A stretch of DNA of 64,000 bases from Thermocrispum municipale DSM 44069. GTDB taxonomy: Bacteria; Actinomycetota; Actinomycetes; Mycobacteriales; Pseudonocardiaceae. Positions 42,878 to 51,832 of this stretch are shown here, in pieces. The translations under genes were made by a program, and so were the position numbers. The notes beneath the pieces were generated by a model that saw nothing but the letters and a program-made list of their open reading frames with translations, made no database searches and had not been told where the DNA came from. Numbering within the stretch: position 1 is the first letter of the stretch; each line of letters begins with the position of its first letter. Location of the stretch: NCBI RefSeq assembly GCF_000427825.1, contig NZ_KE386593.1, positions 202-64,201 of the forward strand. The letters run 5' to 3'.

Positions 42878-44398
42878 TCACGCGTCCTTGCCGAACGTGG
42901 GGTTGTGCACCTTGCCGAGCGTGATGTGCACGGCTTGCTGGTGGGTGTAGAAGTCGATCGACCGGTAGCCGCCCTCGTGGCCGAGGCCCGACGCCTTGAT
43001 GCCGCCGAACGGTGTGCGCAGGTCACGCACGTTGTTGCTGTTCAGCCACACCATGCCTGCGTCGATCGCGTGGGCCACGTTGTGCGCGCGCTTGAGGTCG
43101 TTGGTCCACACGTAGGCGGCCAGCCCGTACTTGGTGTCGTTGGCCAGGCGGACCGCTTCCTCGTCGGAGTCGAACGGGGTGATCGCCACGACCGGGCCGA
43201 AGATCTCCTCCTGGAAGATCCGCGCGGTCGGCGGCACGTCGGCGAACACGGTCGGTTCGACGAAGTTGCCCTCGCCGAATTCCGCCGGGCGACCGCCGCC
43301 TGCGAGCAGCTTGCCTTCGCTCTTGCCCAGCTCGATGTAGCTCATCACCTTGTCGAAGTGCTCCGGGTGCACCAGCGCGCCCACCTCGGTGGTGGGGTCG
43401 TGCGGGTACCCGACCCGCACGCGCTTGGCCTGCGCGGCGTAGCGCTCGACGAAGGTGTCGTAGACCTCGCGCTGCACGAGGATGCGCGAGCCCGCGGTGC
43501 AGCGCTCGCCGTTGAGCGAGAACACCCCGAAGATCGTGGCGTCGACGGCCGCGTCCAGGTCGGCGTCGGCGAACACGATCGCCGGGCTCTTGCCGCCGAG
43601 CTCCATGCTCAGCCCCTTCAAGTGGGGTGCGGCGTTGGCGAAGATGATCTCGCCGGTGCGGCTTTCCCCGGTGAACGAGATCAGCGGCACGTCAGGGTGC
43701 TTGACCAGCGCGTCCCCCGCCTGCTCGCCGATGCCGTGCACGAGGTTGAACACGCCCTGCGGCAGCCCGGCCTCTTCGAAGATGCCCGCCCACAGCGACG
43801 CCGACAGCGGGGTGAACTCGGCCGGCTTGAGCACCACGGTGTTGCCGGTCGCGATCGCCGGTGCCAGCTTCCAGGACTCGAGCATGAACGGCGTGTTCCA
43901 GGGCGTGATCAGCCCGGCGACACCGACCGGCTTGCGGTTGACGTAGTTGACCTGCCTGCCCGGCACCTTGTAGGCGTCGTCGGCCTGCGCGACCACCAGG
44001 TCGGCGAAGAACCGGAAGTTCTCGGCCGCGCGGCGGGCCTGGCCGAGCGCCTGCGTGATCGGCAGCCCGGAGTCGAACGACTCGAGCTCGGCCAGCCGCT
44101 TGTCGCGGGACTCGACGATGTCGGCGATCCGGTTCAGCACCCGGGCGCGCTCGCGCGGCAGCATGCGCGGCCACGGTCCTTCGTCGAACGCGCGGCGCGC
44201 CGCCTGCACGGCTCGGTCGACGTCCGCCGCACTGCCCGCCGCGCACTGCAGGTACGTGGTGTTGCCGACCGGTTCGAGCACACCGAACGTGGCGCCGTCG
44301 AGCGAGTCGACGTGCTCGCCGTCGATGTAGTGCTGGATGCGGTCGGGCAAGTCCTCCGGGACGTGCCGCGCGGCGGCGGAGGGATTGTCGGTGCTCAT
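42878..44398 (-). CDS. hpaE: 5-carboxymethyl-2-hydroxymuconate semialdehyde dehydrogenase (HpaE)
   Basis: 506-residue NAD-dependent aldehyde dehydrogenase. ITPWNTPF (cofactor), MELGGKSP with the general-base Glu, and FSLNGERCTAGSR with the catalytic Cys. Oxidises the ring-cleavage semialdehyde to 5-carboxymethyl-2-hydroxymuconate. ATG at 44398 with AGGAGGTATCCGC before it; the reading frame is open further upstream but without family similarity. Begins 17 bases after the GntR gene stop. Confidence 0.92.
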   Translation of the reverse strand: MSTDNPSAAARHVPEDLPDRIQHYIDGEHVDSLDGATFGVLEPVGNTTYLQCAAGSAADVDRAVQAARRAFDEGPWPRMLPRERARVLNRIADIVESRDKRLAELESFDSGLPITQALGQARRAAENFRFFADLVVAQADDAYKVPGRQVNYVNRKPVGVAGLITPWNTPFMLESWKLAPAIATGNTVVLKPAEFTPLSASLWAGIFEEAGLPQGVFNLVHGIGEQAGDALVKHPDVPLISFTGESRTGEIIFANAAPHLKGLSMELGGKSPAIVFADADLDAAVDATIFGVFSLNGERCTAGSRILVQREVYDTFVERYAAQAKRVRVGYPHDPTTEVGALVHPEHFDKVMSYIELGKSEGKLLAGGGRPAEFGEGNFVEPTVFADVPPTARIFQEEIFGPVVAITPFDSDEEAVRLANDTKYGLAAYVWTNDLKRAHNVAHAIDAGMVWLNSNNVRDLRTPFGGIKASGLGHEGGYRSIDFYTHQQAVHITLGKVHNPTFGKDA

Positions 44399-44415
44399 GC
44401 GGATACCTCCTGACG

Positions 44416-45111
44416 TCACAGCTCGGGCATTCCGACCGGCTGATCGGGGTGGTTGTGGCTCAGCAGCGCCTGCAGCGTGCCGGCACGGTGGCGGCGCATG
44501 GTGTGTTCGATCTCGTGCGTGGGGGCGCCGCGTTCGAGCAGGTCGAGCAGCTCGTCGTGCTCGCGAACCGACTCGCGCGCCCGCTCGGGCACGAACGTGA
44601 AGATCGAGTCGCGCATGTTGCCCAGCCGGGCCCACTCGGCGTCGATCAGCTCGACGAGCCGCTGATTGGGGCATGCGCGGTAGAGGATCGCGTGGAACTG
44701 CTGGTTGAGGACGGTGAAAGCGTGCGGATCGAACGCACGCCGCGGTTCGAGCGTCCCGCGCAGGCGCTCGTTGGCCTCGCGGGCACGCCGCAGGTCCTCC
44801 TCGGTGAGCGACGACGCGGCCAGCGCGACCGCAGCTGCTTCCATCAGGCTCAGCGTCTGCATGCTCGCGCTGTAGCGGTCCTCGTCGAGCATCGCGACGT
44901 GCGCGCCGACGTTGCGCTCGAACGTGACCAGGCCTTCGGCCTCCAGCTGCCGGATCGCCTCACGGACCGGCACCACGCTCATGTCCAGCTCGGCCGCGAT
45001 CGTGCCGAGCACGAGCCGGTAGCCGGGGGTGAACTGGTGGTTGAAGATGCGCTCCTTGATCCACTGGTAGGCGCGCTGCGACTTGCTGATCTTGATTTCG
45101 GTGTCGGTCAC
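44416..45111 (-). CDS. GntR-family regulator (FCD type) of the hpa cluster
   Basis: 231 residues; winged helix at about 10-75 (QRAYQWIKERIF...SVVPVREAIRQLEAEGLV), then an FCD-like helical domain with histidines (ERNVGAH, FHAILY, REHDEL, RRH). GTG at 45111 overlaps the stop of the preceding gene (GTGA), so it is part of the operon and controls its own level. Its operator is probably the palindrome ATCGTATACGAT at 46627 between the two divergent arms of the cluster. The effector would be homoprotocatechuate or an early intermediate. Confidence 0.85.
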   Translation of the reverse strand: MTDTEIKISKSQRAYQWIKERIFNHQFTPGYRLVLGTIAAELDMSVVPVREAIRQLEAEGLVTFERNVGAHVAMLDEDRYSASMQTLSLMEAAAVALAASSLTEEDLRRAREANERLRGTLEPRRAFDPHAFTVLNQQFHAILYRACPNQRLVELIDAEWARLGNMRDSIFTFVPERARESVREHDELLDLLERGAPTHEIEHTMRRHRAGTLQALLSHNHPDQPVGMPEL

Positions 45112-46595
45112 TGCCCCCGCTCCCGTTCGTAGCGGGCGCGCCACGCGGCGTTCATCGGGAACAGCCCCTCCACCGGTTCACCCTTGGCGACCTGCTCAGC
45201 GATCCAGGCGTCCTCTTCCTCCTGCGCCAGCGCGGCGTCGACGACCTCCTCGACGAGTGCACGCGGGATGACGACCACGCCGTCGTCGTCGCCGACGATG
45301 ACGTCACCTGGCTGCACGGTGGCGCCCCCGCAGGCGATCGTGACGTCGCTGTCCCACGGCACGTGCTTGCGGCCGAGCACCGCGGGGTGCCTGCCGGAGG
45401 AGAACACGGGCAGGATGTCGGCGACGGCCGCGGAATCCCGGACACCGCCGTCGGTGACCACGCCCGCCGCGCCACGAGCGCGGGCACGCAGCGCAAGGAT
45501 GTCGCCGAGCGTGCCCGACCCGGGGTCGCGGCGCGCCTCGATGACGATGACCTCGCCTTCGCCGACGGTGTCGAAGCACCGCTTCTGCGCGTTGTAGCCG
45601 CCGCCGTGGTCGGCGAACAGGTCTTTGCGGTACGGAACGAAGCGCAGCGTGCGCGCGGTGCCGACGAGTTTGGTGCCCGGCCGCAGCGGAGCGACGCCGT
45701 CGATCGACACCTCGTTCAGGCCACGCTTGCGCAGCTGAGCGGACAGCCCAGCGGTCGGCGCGGCCTCGAGCTTGGCGCGCAGCGCGGGGTCGAGGCCCTT
45801 CGGCGGCAGGCCCGCCGCCTCGCGGGAGCCCCATGCCTCCTCGCGCTGCCGGTCGTCGACCTGCGGCAGCGACCCGAGCGCAGGATCGAACGCGGTCTGG
45901 CCTGCCACCACGGTCGTGACGAGCCGTCCCGTGGTCGCGCCGCTGGCCGGTTCGTCGACCTCGACCTCCACCACGTCGCCGGGACCGATGACGCTCGAAC
46001 CCGCGGGCGTGCCGGTCAGGATGACGTCACCGACCTCGAGCGTCATGTGTTGCGACAGGTCGGCCACCAGCTGCGCGAGCGGGAACAGCAGCTTCGCCGT
46101 GGTGTCCTCCTGCACGAGGTCGCCGTTGACCCAGGTCCGCACGCGGAGCCCGGCCGGGTCGAGCGCGGCGGCGTCGAGCAGCGCCGGGCCGATCGGGGTG
46201 TACCCGTCGCGGCCCTTGGACCGCACGTTGGATCCCTTGTCGACGGCGCGCAGGTCGTAGACGCCGAGGTCGTTGGAGGCCGTCACCCAGCCGACGTGCC
46301 GCCAGGCGTCGGCGACCGAAACGTGCCGCGCCTCAACGCCGATCACCAGCGCGATCTCGCCCTCGAACGCGAGCAACTCGGTGCCCGCGGGGCGTTCGAC
46401 GGTGCTCCCCGACGGCGCGACCGAGCTGGACGGCTTGAAGAAGTACGACGGATGGGCCGGGCGACGTCCACGCTGCTCGGCGCGCGAGGCGTAGCTGAGG
46501 TGGACGGCCACGATCTTGCCGGGTCTGCGCGGCAGCACCCCGAAACGGCCATCGCCCGCGCCGTCCCCGGTGACCTCCTGCGGCGTTGCGGTCAT
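45108..46595 (-). CDS. FAH-domain / RraA-domain fusion in the hpaG position
   Basis: 495 residues. N-terminal part (about 25-260) is a fumarylacetoacetate hydrolase fold (SYASRAEQRGRRPAHPSYFFKPSSS, FEGEIALVIG, LTGTPAGSS), the fold of HpaG decarboxylase/isomerase. C-terminal part (about 275-495) is RraA-like with GVVTDGGVRDSAAV, including the Arg-Asp pair of the catalytically active pyruvate aldolase/oxaloacetate decarboxylase members. Ordinary HpaG consists of two FAH halves. I infer that this protein performs the OPET decarboxylation and isomerisation, with the RraA half doing the decarboxylation. First gene of the leftward operon; ATG after AAAGGAACTC. Confidence 0.85.
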   Translation of the reverse strand: MTATPQEVTGDGAGDGRFGVLPRRPGKIVAVHLSYASRAEQRGRRPAHPSYFFKPSSSVAPSGSTVERPAGTELLAFEGEIALVIGVEARHVSVADAWRHVGWVTASNDLGVYDLRAVDKGSNVRSKGRDGYTPIGPALLDAAALDPAGLRVRTWVNGDLVQEDTTAKLLFPLAQLVADLSQHMTLEVGDVILTGTPAGSSVIGPGDVVEVEVDEPASGATTGRLVTTVVAGQTAFDPALGSLPQVDDRQREEAWGSREAAGLPPKGLDPALRAKLEAAPTAGLSAQLRKRGLNEVSIDGVAPLRPGTKLVGTARTLRFVPYRKDLFADHGGGYNAQKRCFDTVGEGEVIVIEARRDPGSGTLGDILALRARARGAAGVVTDGGVRDSAAVADILPVFSSGRHPAVLGRKHVPWDSDVTIACGGATVQPGDVIVGDDDGVVVIPRALVEEVVDAALAQEEEDAWIAEQVAKGEPVEGLFPMNAAWRARYERERGQ

Positions 46596-46626
46596 GAGTT
46601 CCTTTCGGCCTTGTTTTGTATCCGAA

Positions 46627-46638
46627 ATCGTATACGAT
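46627..46638. promoter_or_regulatory. Palindromic operator ATCGTATACGAT in the divergent hpa promoter
   Basis: Perfect 12-bp palindrome in an AT-rich patch (GTATCCGAAATCGTATACGA) between the FAH-RraA gene and the MHS transporter. Size and symmetry suit an FCD-GntR dimer, and the only GntR of the cluster is at 44416. It can govern both directions. Confidence 0.75.
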
Positions 46639-46742
46639 ACCTCCGCCAGACGGGCAAACGTGACCACCTGTCCGGGCCACGACACGCAGAACCTCACCCC
46701 GTCGATTGACACCGACGTCACGACACCCCAGTGGGAGTTCCC

Positions 46743-48113
46743 ATGAACACCTCGGACGCCACCAACGGCGGTGGCATCAGCCAGCGGGAGCGGCGCCGCG
46801 TCGTCGCTGCCACCATCGTCGGCACCACGGTCGAGTGGTACGACTTCTTCATCTACTCCTCGGCGGCCGCACTCGTGCTGCCTGCGCTGTTCTTCGAGGG
46901 CCTCAGCGGTGCCGCGGCAACGATCGTCGGCTTCACCACGGTCGGCATCAGCTTCCTGTTCCGCCCGCTCGGCGCCGCCATCGCCGGTCACCTCGGCGAC
47001 CGCTACGGACGCCGGCTCGTCCTCGTCTTCACGCTCGTGCTCATGGGTGCCTCGACCGCGCTGATCGGCGTGCTGCCCACCTACGAGACCGCGGGCGCGA
47101 TCGCGCCGATCCTGCTGATGCTGCTGCGCATCATGCAGGGCATCTCGGCAGGCGGTGAGTGGGGCGGCGCCGCGCTCATGGCGTGCGAACACGCACCGGT
47201 GGCCAAGCGCGGCCTGTTCGGCGCGGGCCCGCAGATCGGCGTCCCGCTCGGGCTCATCGGCGCGGCGGGGGCGATGGCGATCATGAGCCAGCTCGCTCCC
47301 GGCGACGAATTCCTGACGTGGGGCTGGCGCATCCCGTTCCTGCTGTCGATCGTGCTCATCGGTGTCGGCTACTACGTGCGCCGCAAGGTCGAGGAAACCC
47401 CGGTCTTCACCGAGATCGCCAAGCGCGCCGCACAGAGCAAGACCCCGATCGTCCAGTTGTTCCGCAAGCACACCGTGCTGGTGCTGCTCGCCGCGTTGGT
47501 GTTCGCGGGCAACAACGCGGTCGGCTACATGACCACCGGACCGTTCCTGCAGAACTACACGATCAACCCGGACGGCCCGCTCGGCCTGCCGCGCAGCGAC
47601 GTGCTGTGGACGGTGGTCGGCGGTGCCGTGGTGTGGCTGGTGTCCACCCTGGTGGCCGGCTGGATCAGCGACCGGCTCGGCCGCCGCAACACGTTCACCC
47701 TCGGCTGGGTGCTGCAGGCGATCGGCGTGCTCGCGCTGTTCCCGCTCATCCACATCGGCTCGATCGGTTCGGTGTTCGCCGCGTTCGCCGTGCTCAGCGT
47801 GGGGCTCGGCTTCACGTACGGCCCGACGTCGGCCTACTACGCCGAGCTGTTCCCCGCCTCGATCCGGTTCTCCGGCGTCTCGATCGCCTACGCCATCGGG
47901 TCGATCGCGGGTGGCGCGTTCGCCAGCACGATCGCGCAAGCGCTGCTGGAGGCCACCGGCGGCACCGGGGCGGTGACCGTCTACCTGCTCGGCATGACCG
48001 CCGTCGGGCTCGCCGCGACCCTGCTCATCCGCGACCGCACCGGCATCCCGCTGGGCACCGAACACGAGGCCGAACAGGCCGCAAGCCCCATCATGGGAGC
48101 AAGCCGGGCGTGA
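46743..48113 (+). CDS. MHS-family transporter, probable aromatic acid importer
   Basis: 456 residues, 12 predicted membrane segments, with GTTVEWYDFFIYSSAA and GHLGDRYGRRLVL of MHS proton symporters, the group that also carries aromatic acids (shikimate, hydroxybenzoates). It heads the rightward arm of the hpa cluster, so uptake of the aromatic substrate is likely. The ATG at 46743 follows GTGGGAG with a short spacer. Third MHS protein of the window. Confidence 0.87.
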   Translation: MNTSDATNGGGISQRERRRVVAATIVGTTVEWYDFFIYSSAAALVLPALFFEGLSGAAATIVGFTTVGISFLFRPLGAAIAGHLGDRYGRRLVLVFTLVLMGASTALIGVLPTYETAGAIAPILLMLLRIMQGISAGGEWGGAALMACEHAPVAKRGLFGAGPQIGVPLGLIGAAGAMAIMSQLAPGDEFLTWGWRIPFLLSIVLIGVGYYVRRKVEETPVFTEIAKRAAQSKTPIVQLFRKHTVLVLLAALVFAGNNAVGYMTTGPFLQNYTINPDGPLGLPRSDVLWTVVGGAVVWLVSTLVAGWISDRLGRRNTFTLGWVLQAIGVLALFPLIHIGSIGSVFAAFAVLSVGLGFTYGPTSAYYAELFPASIRFSGVSIAYAIGSIAGGAFASTIAQALLEATGGTGAVTVYLLGMTAVGLAATLLIRDRTGIPLGTEHEAEQAASPIMGASRA

Positions 48114-48126
48114 GCCGGTCGTCCCG

Positions 48127-48155
48127 GGGGCACGGCCGCACCGCGGCCGTGCCCC
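48127..48155 (+). terminator. Strong 13-bp hairpin after the transporter gene
   Basis: GGGGCACGGCCGC, loop ACC, GCGGCCGTGCCCC is a perfect stem in the 67-bp gap before the FAD hydroxylase. Without a T-run it may attenuate or protect an mRNA end rather than stop transcription fully. Confidence 0.55.
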
Positions 48156-48180
48156 TGACAAGCAGCAGTAAGGAGCAAAG

Positions 48181-50076
48181 ATGCAGTTCCACCACCACGG
48201 CTACGTCTCCGGCGACCCGCGCGTGCTGCCCGCTGCGGGTACCGGCGTCGACCGGCCGACGGAGCTGCCCGACGAAATGGACGTCCTCATCGTCGGCTCC
48301 GGCCCCGCCGGCATGCTGCTGGCCGCACAGTTGTCGCAGTTCCCGCAGGTCGTCACGCGCATCATCGAACGGCGGGACGGCCGGTTGCGGCTCGGCCAGG
48401 CCGACGGCATCCAGCCGCGCAGCGTGGAGACGTTCCAGGCGTTCGGCTTCGCCGAACGGATCATCGCCGAGGCCTACAACATCGGCTGGATGAATTTCTG
48501 GAACCCGGATCCGGACGACCCGAGCCGGATCGTCCGCACCTCGCGAACCGAGGACTACGGGTTCAAGATCAGCGAGTTCCCGCACCTGATCGTCAACCAG
48601 GCGAGGGTGCTGGACTACTTCGCGGAGGCCGCCCGCAACGGGCCCGGGCGGATCGTGCCGGACTACGGCGTCGAGATGGTCGACCTGAAGGTGACCGACG
48701 ACGGCGAGTACCCGGTCGAGGTCTCGGTCCGCTACACCGCGGGTGAGCGTGAGGGCGAGACCCGCGTCGTGCGGGCCAAGTACGTCGCGGGCTGCGACGG
48801 CGCACACAGCCGGGTGCGTGACGCGATCGGCCGCAAGCACGTCGGCGACTACGCCAAGCACGCCTGGGGCGTGATGGACGTGCTGGTCAACACCGATTTC
48901 CCGGACTGGCGCATCAAGTGTGCGATCACCTCCAGCGCGGGCAACATCCTGCACATCCCGCGCGAGGGCGGCTACTTGTGCCGGATGTACATCGACCTCG
49001 GCGAGGTCGAACCGGAGGACTTCGACCAGGTCAAGCGGACGCCGATCGAGGAGATCATCCGGCGCGCGAACAAGATCCTGCACCCGTACTCGCTCGACGT
49101 GCGGGAAGTCGCCTGGCACAGCGTCTACATCGTCGGCCACCGGGTGACCGACAAGTTCGACGACGTCCCGGAGGGCTCGGACCGCACCCCGCGGGTGTTC
49201 CTCACCGGCGACGCCTGCCACACGCACAGCGCGAAGGCCGGGCAGGGCATGAACGTGTCGATGCAGGACGGCTTCAACCTCGGGTGGAAGCTCGGCCTGG
49301 TGGTCAGCGGCCGCAGCCCGGAGTCGCTGCTGGCGACGTACTCGGCGGAGCGCCAGCCGGTCGCCCAGCAGCTGATCGACTTCGACCGCGAGTGGTCGTC
49401 GCTGATGGCTCGCAAGCCGGAGGAGATCAGCGACCCCGACGAGCTGGCGCAGTACTACTTGGCGACCGCGGAGTTCCCGTCCGGGTTCATGACGAGATAC
49501 GAGCCGTCGATGATCGTCGGCACGAACGACCACCAGCACCTGGCGACCGGGTTCCCGCTCGGCATGCGGTTCAAGTCGGCCAAGGTGACGATGGCTAGCG
49601 ACGGCAATGTCATCCACCTGGGCCACCACGCGCGAGCCGACGGCCGCTGGCGGGTGTACGCCTTCGCCGACCGGCCGGGCCCCACCGAGCCGTCGGCGTT
49701 GCGGGACTGGGCCGAGTGGATGGGTACCGCGGACGACTCGCCGCTGCTGCGGCACACCCCACCCGACGAGGACCCGGACTCCGTGCTCGACGTCAAGGTC
49801 ATCTACCAGCAGGGATACGACGAAGTCGACGTCACGCAGGTGCCCGCGGTGTTCCGCCCGAAGTCGGGCCCGCTCGGCCTGGTCGACTGGGAGAAGGTGT
49901 TCGCAGCCAAGCCGACCGTGTGGTGTGACACCGACATCTTCGACGAGCGTGGGCTGTCGCGCGACGGCGTGGTGGTCGTGGTGCGGCCGGACCAGTACGT
50001 CGCAGCGATCCTGCCGCTGACGGCGAAAGAAGAGCTGGCGGAGTTCTTCTCCCGTAGCCTGCTGCCGCAACGCTGA
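48181..50076 (+). CDS. Class A FAD hydroxylase, 3-hydroxybenzoate 4-monooxygenase/phenol 2-monooxygenase-like
   Basis: 631 residues. FAD fold VLIVGSGPAGMLLAAQL (about 35-52), the second FAD motif RVFLTGDACHTHSAKAGQGMN (about 338-358) and a C-terminal thioredoxin-like domain of the PheA/MobA group. It hydroxylates an aromatic ring with NAD(P)H and O2. No HpaBC-type hydroxylase is present in the window, so this enzyme may make homoprotocatechuate from a hydroxyphenylacetate; the sequence alone also fits 3-hydroxybenzoate. ATG after AAGGAGCAAAG. Confidence 0.85.
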   Translation: MQFHHHGYVSGDPRVLPAAGTGVDRPTELPDEMDVLIVGSGPAGMLLAAQLSQFPQVVTRIIERRDGRLRLGQADGIQPRSVETFQAFGFAERIIAEAYNIGWMNFWNPDPDDPSRIVRTSRTEDYGFKISEFPHLIVNQARVLDYFAEAARNGPGRIVPDYGVEMVDLKVTDDGEYPVEVSVRYTAGEREGETRVVRAKYVAGCDGAHSRVRDAIGRKHVGDYAKHAWGVMDVLVNTDFPDWRIKCAITSSAGNILHIPREGGYLCRMYIDLGEVEPEDFDQVKRTPIEEIIRRANKILHPYSLDVREVAWHSVYIVGHRVTDKFDDVPEGSDRTPRVFLTGDACHTHSAKAGQGMNVSMQDGFNLGWKLGLVVSGRSPESLLATYSAERQPVAQQLIDFDREWSSLMARKPEEISDPDELAQYYLATAEFPSGFMTRYEPSMIVGTNDHQHLATGFPLGMRFKSAKVTMASDGNVIHLGHHARADGRWRVYAFADRPGPTEPSALRDWAEWMGTADDSPLLRHTPPDEDPDSVLDVKVIYQQGYDEVDVTQVPAVFRPKSGPLGLVDWEKVFAAKPTVWCDTDIFDERGLSRDGVVVVVRPDQYVAAILPLTAKEELAEFFSRSLLPQR

Positions 50077-50146
50077 CCCGCATTGCCCCACGCCGGTTCG
50101 CTCGGGCGACCCTCGGGCACCGGCTGAGAGACCCCGGAGGACTTGC

Positions 50147-51832
50147 GTGACCACGCTTTCCGCACACGTCGCCCACACCCTGTCCCGGCACGTAGACCAC
50201 GTGTTCGGCGTGATGGGCAACGGCAACGCCCACCTCATCGACGCACTCGAGCGCGACACCAACGTCGGCTACACGCCGATGCGCCACGAGGTCGGCTGCG
50301 TCGTCGCCGCCGACGCCTACTTCCGGGCGTCCGGTCGGCTGGCGGCCGCGACCGCGACCTACGGCGCCGGGTTCACCAACACGATCACCGCGCTTGCCGA
50401 AGCCGCGCAGGCGCGGGTGCCGCTGATCGTCATCGCGGGCGAAGCGCCGACGTCCGGTCACCGCCCGTGGGACGTCGACCAGATCGCGCTCGCCTCGGCA
50501 GTGGGTGCGCGCACGTACACGGTGGGGCGAGCGGACGCGGGCGGCACGGTGATCCTCGCCGTCGAGCACGCCCTGAGTTATCGGGTGCCTGCGGTGCTCG
50601 CGCTCCCCTACGACGTCGTCAAGACCGAAGTGGTGACCACCTCGACCCAGGGTGGCGAGGTCGAGGCCGAGCCGCCCGAGCCACGTCTGCTGGAGCCGCT
50701 GCGTCCGACCGGCGCGTTCGCGCAGGCGCAGGTGCGCCGGTTCGCCGAGCGTTTGGCCGGCGCGCAGCGTCCGTTGCTGCTGGCCGGGCGGGGTGCGTGG
50801 TTGTCCGGCGCCGGGCCGGTGCTGCGGCAGATCGCCGACCGCTTGGGTGCGCTGACCACGACGACGGCGTTGGGGCGCGGTCTGTTCGACGACGCCTACG
50901 ACCTGGGTGTGGCGGGCGGCTTCGGCGCGGATGGCGCGATGGACCTGGTGGCGCAAGCGGACGTCGTGCTCGTGGTCGGCGCCGGACTGAACCAGTTCAC
51001 GATGCGGTTCGGGCAGCTGTTCGGCCCGGGCACCGAGGTGTTGCAGGTCGACGTCGCGCAGACCTCCACCCACCCGTTCGTCAGCGGCTACGTCCGCGGC
51101 GACGCGCGCGTGGTCTCCGAACAGCTGCTCGACGAACTGGAGCGCATCGAGGCCAAGCCGAGCGGCTGGCGGGAATCGGTCGACGTGACCGCCGCTCGCA
51201 CCTACCACCCGGGTGAGGAACTGGCCCCGGACGGGCGGCTGGACCCGCGCAGCGCCGCCTGCCGGATCGCCGAGCTGCTGCCGGAGGACCGCGTGGTGGT
51301 CTCCGACGGCGGACACTTCATCGGCTGGGCGAACATGTACTGGCCGGTCGCCTCCCCGGACCGGATGATCATGGTCGGCACGGCGTTCCAGTCGATCGGG
51401 CTCGGCTTCCCCAGCGTCGCGGGCGCGGCCAGGGCGAAGCCGGAGTCGACGGTCGTGCTGACTACCGGTGACGGGGGCGGACTGATGGCGGCTGCCGACC
51501 TGGAGTCCGCGGTCCGGGTCGCTGGGGGCCGCGGCATGGCGGTGGTGTGGAACGACGGCGCGTACGGCGCTGAGGTGCACGTCTACGGTCGGCAGGGTCT
51601 GGCGCGCGAGCCGATGGTGATCGACGAGGTCGACTTCGCTGCGCTTGCCCGGGCAGTCGGCGCGCAGGGTGTCGTCGTACGCACCCTCAAGGACCTCGAT
51701 GCGCTGGCCGAGTGGCGTGCCCGGTCGCCGCAGGAGCGTCCGTTCCTGCTGCTCGACCTGCGGGTGTCGCCCGAGGTCGTGGCGCCGTACCAGGAAGAGA
51801 TCCTGCGGGCCAACAGCTCCCGTCCGGCCTGA
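50147..51832 (+). CDS. ThDP-dependent decarboxylase/lyase (acetolactate synthase-like fold)
   Basis: 561 residues with the three ThDP domains: pyrimidine-binding Glu in MRHEVGCVVAADAY (about 48), central domain, and the ThDP motif GDGGGLMAAADLE...WNDGAYG. Relatives include benzoylformate, phenylpyruvate and other 2-oxoacid decarboxylases; the sequence does not decide among them. GTG start after CCGGAGGAC. It follows the FAD hydroxylase, which suggests decarboxylation of an aromatic 2-oxo acid upstream of the hpa pathway, an inference from position. Its stop abuts that of the convergent gpgS. Confidence 0.8.
   Translation: MTTLSAHVAHTLSRHVDHVFGVMGNGNAHLIDALERDTNVGYTPMRHEVGCVVAADAYFRASGRLAAATATYGAGFTNTITALAEAAQARVPLIVIAGEAPTSGHRPWDVDQIALASAVGARTYTVGRADAGGTVILAVEHALSYRVPAVLALPYDVVKTEVVTTSTQGGEVEAEPPEPRLLEPLRPTGAFAQAQVRRFAERLAGAQRPLLLAGRGAWLSGAGPVLRQIADRLGALTTTTALGRGLFDDAYDLGVAGGFGADGAMDLVAQADVVLVVGAGLNQFTMRFGQLFGPGTEVLQVDVAQTSTHPFVSGYVRGDARVVSEQLLDELERIEAKPSGWRESVDVTAARTYHPGEELAPDGRLDPRSAACRIAELLPEDRVVVSDGGHFIGWANMYWPVASPDRMIMVGTAFQSIGLGFPSVAGAARAKPESTVVLTTGDGGGLMAAADLESAVRVAGGRGMAVVWNDGAYGAEVHVYGRQGLAREPMVIDEVDFAALARAVGAQGVVVRTLKDLDALAEWRARSPQERPFLLLDLRVSPEVVAPYQEEILRANSSRPA

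Noticed and set aside
48091-50262. 723-residue minus-strand ORF
   Set aside because: Antisense shadow of the FAD hydroxylase, whose own frame has clear motifs.
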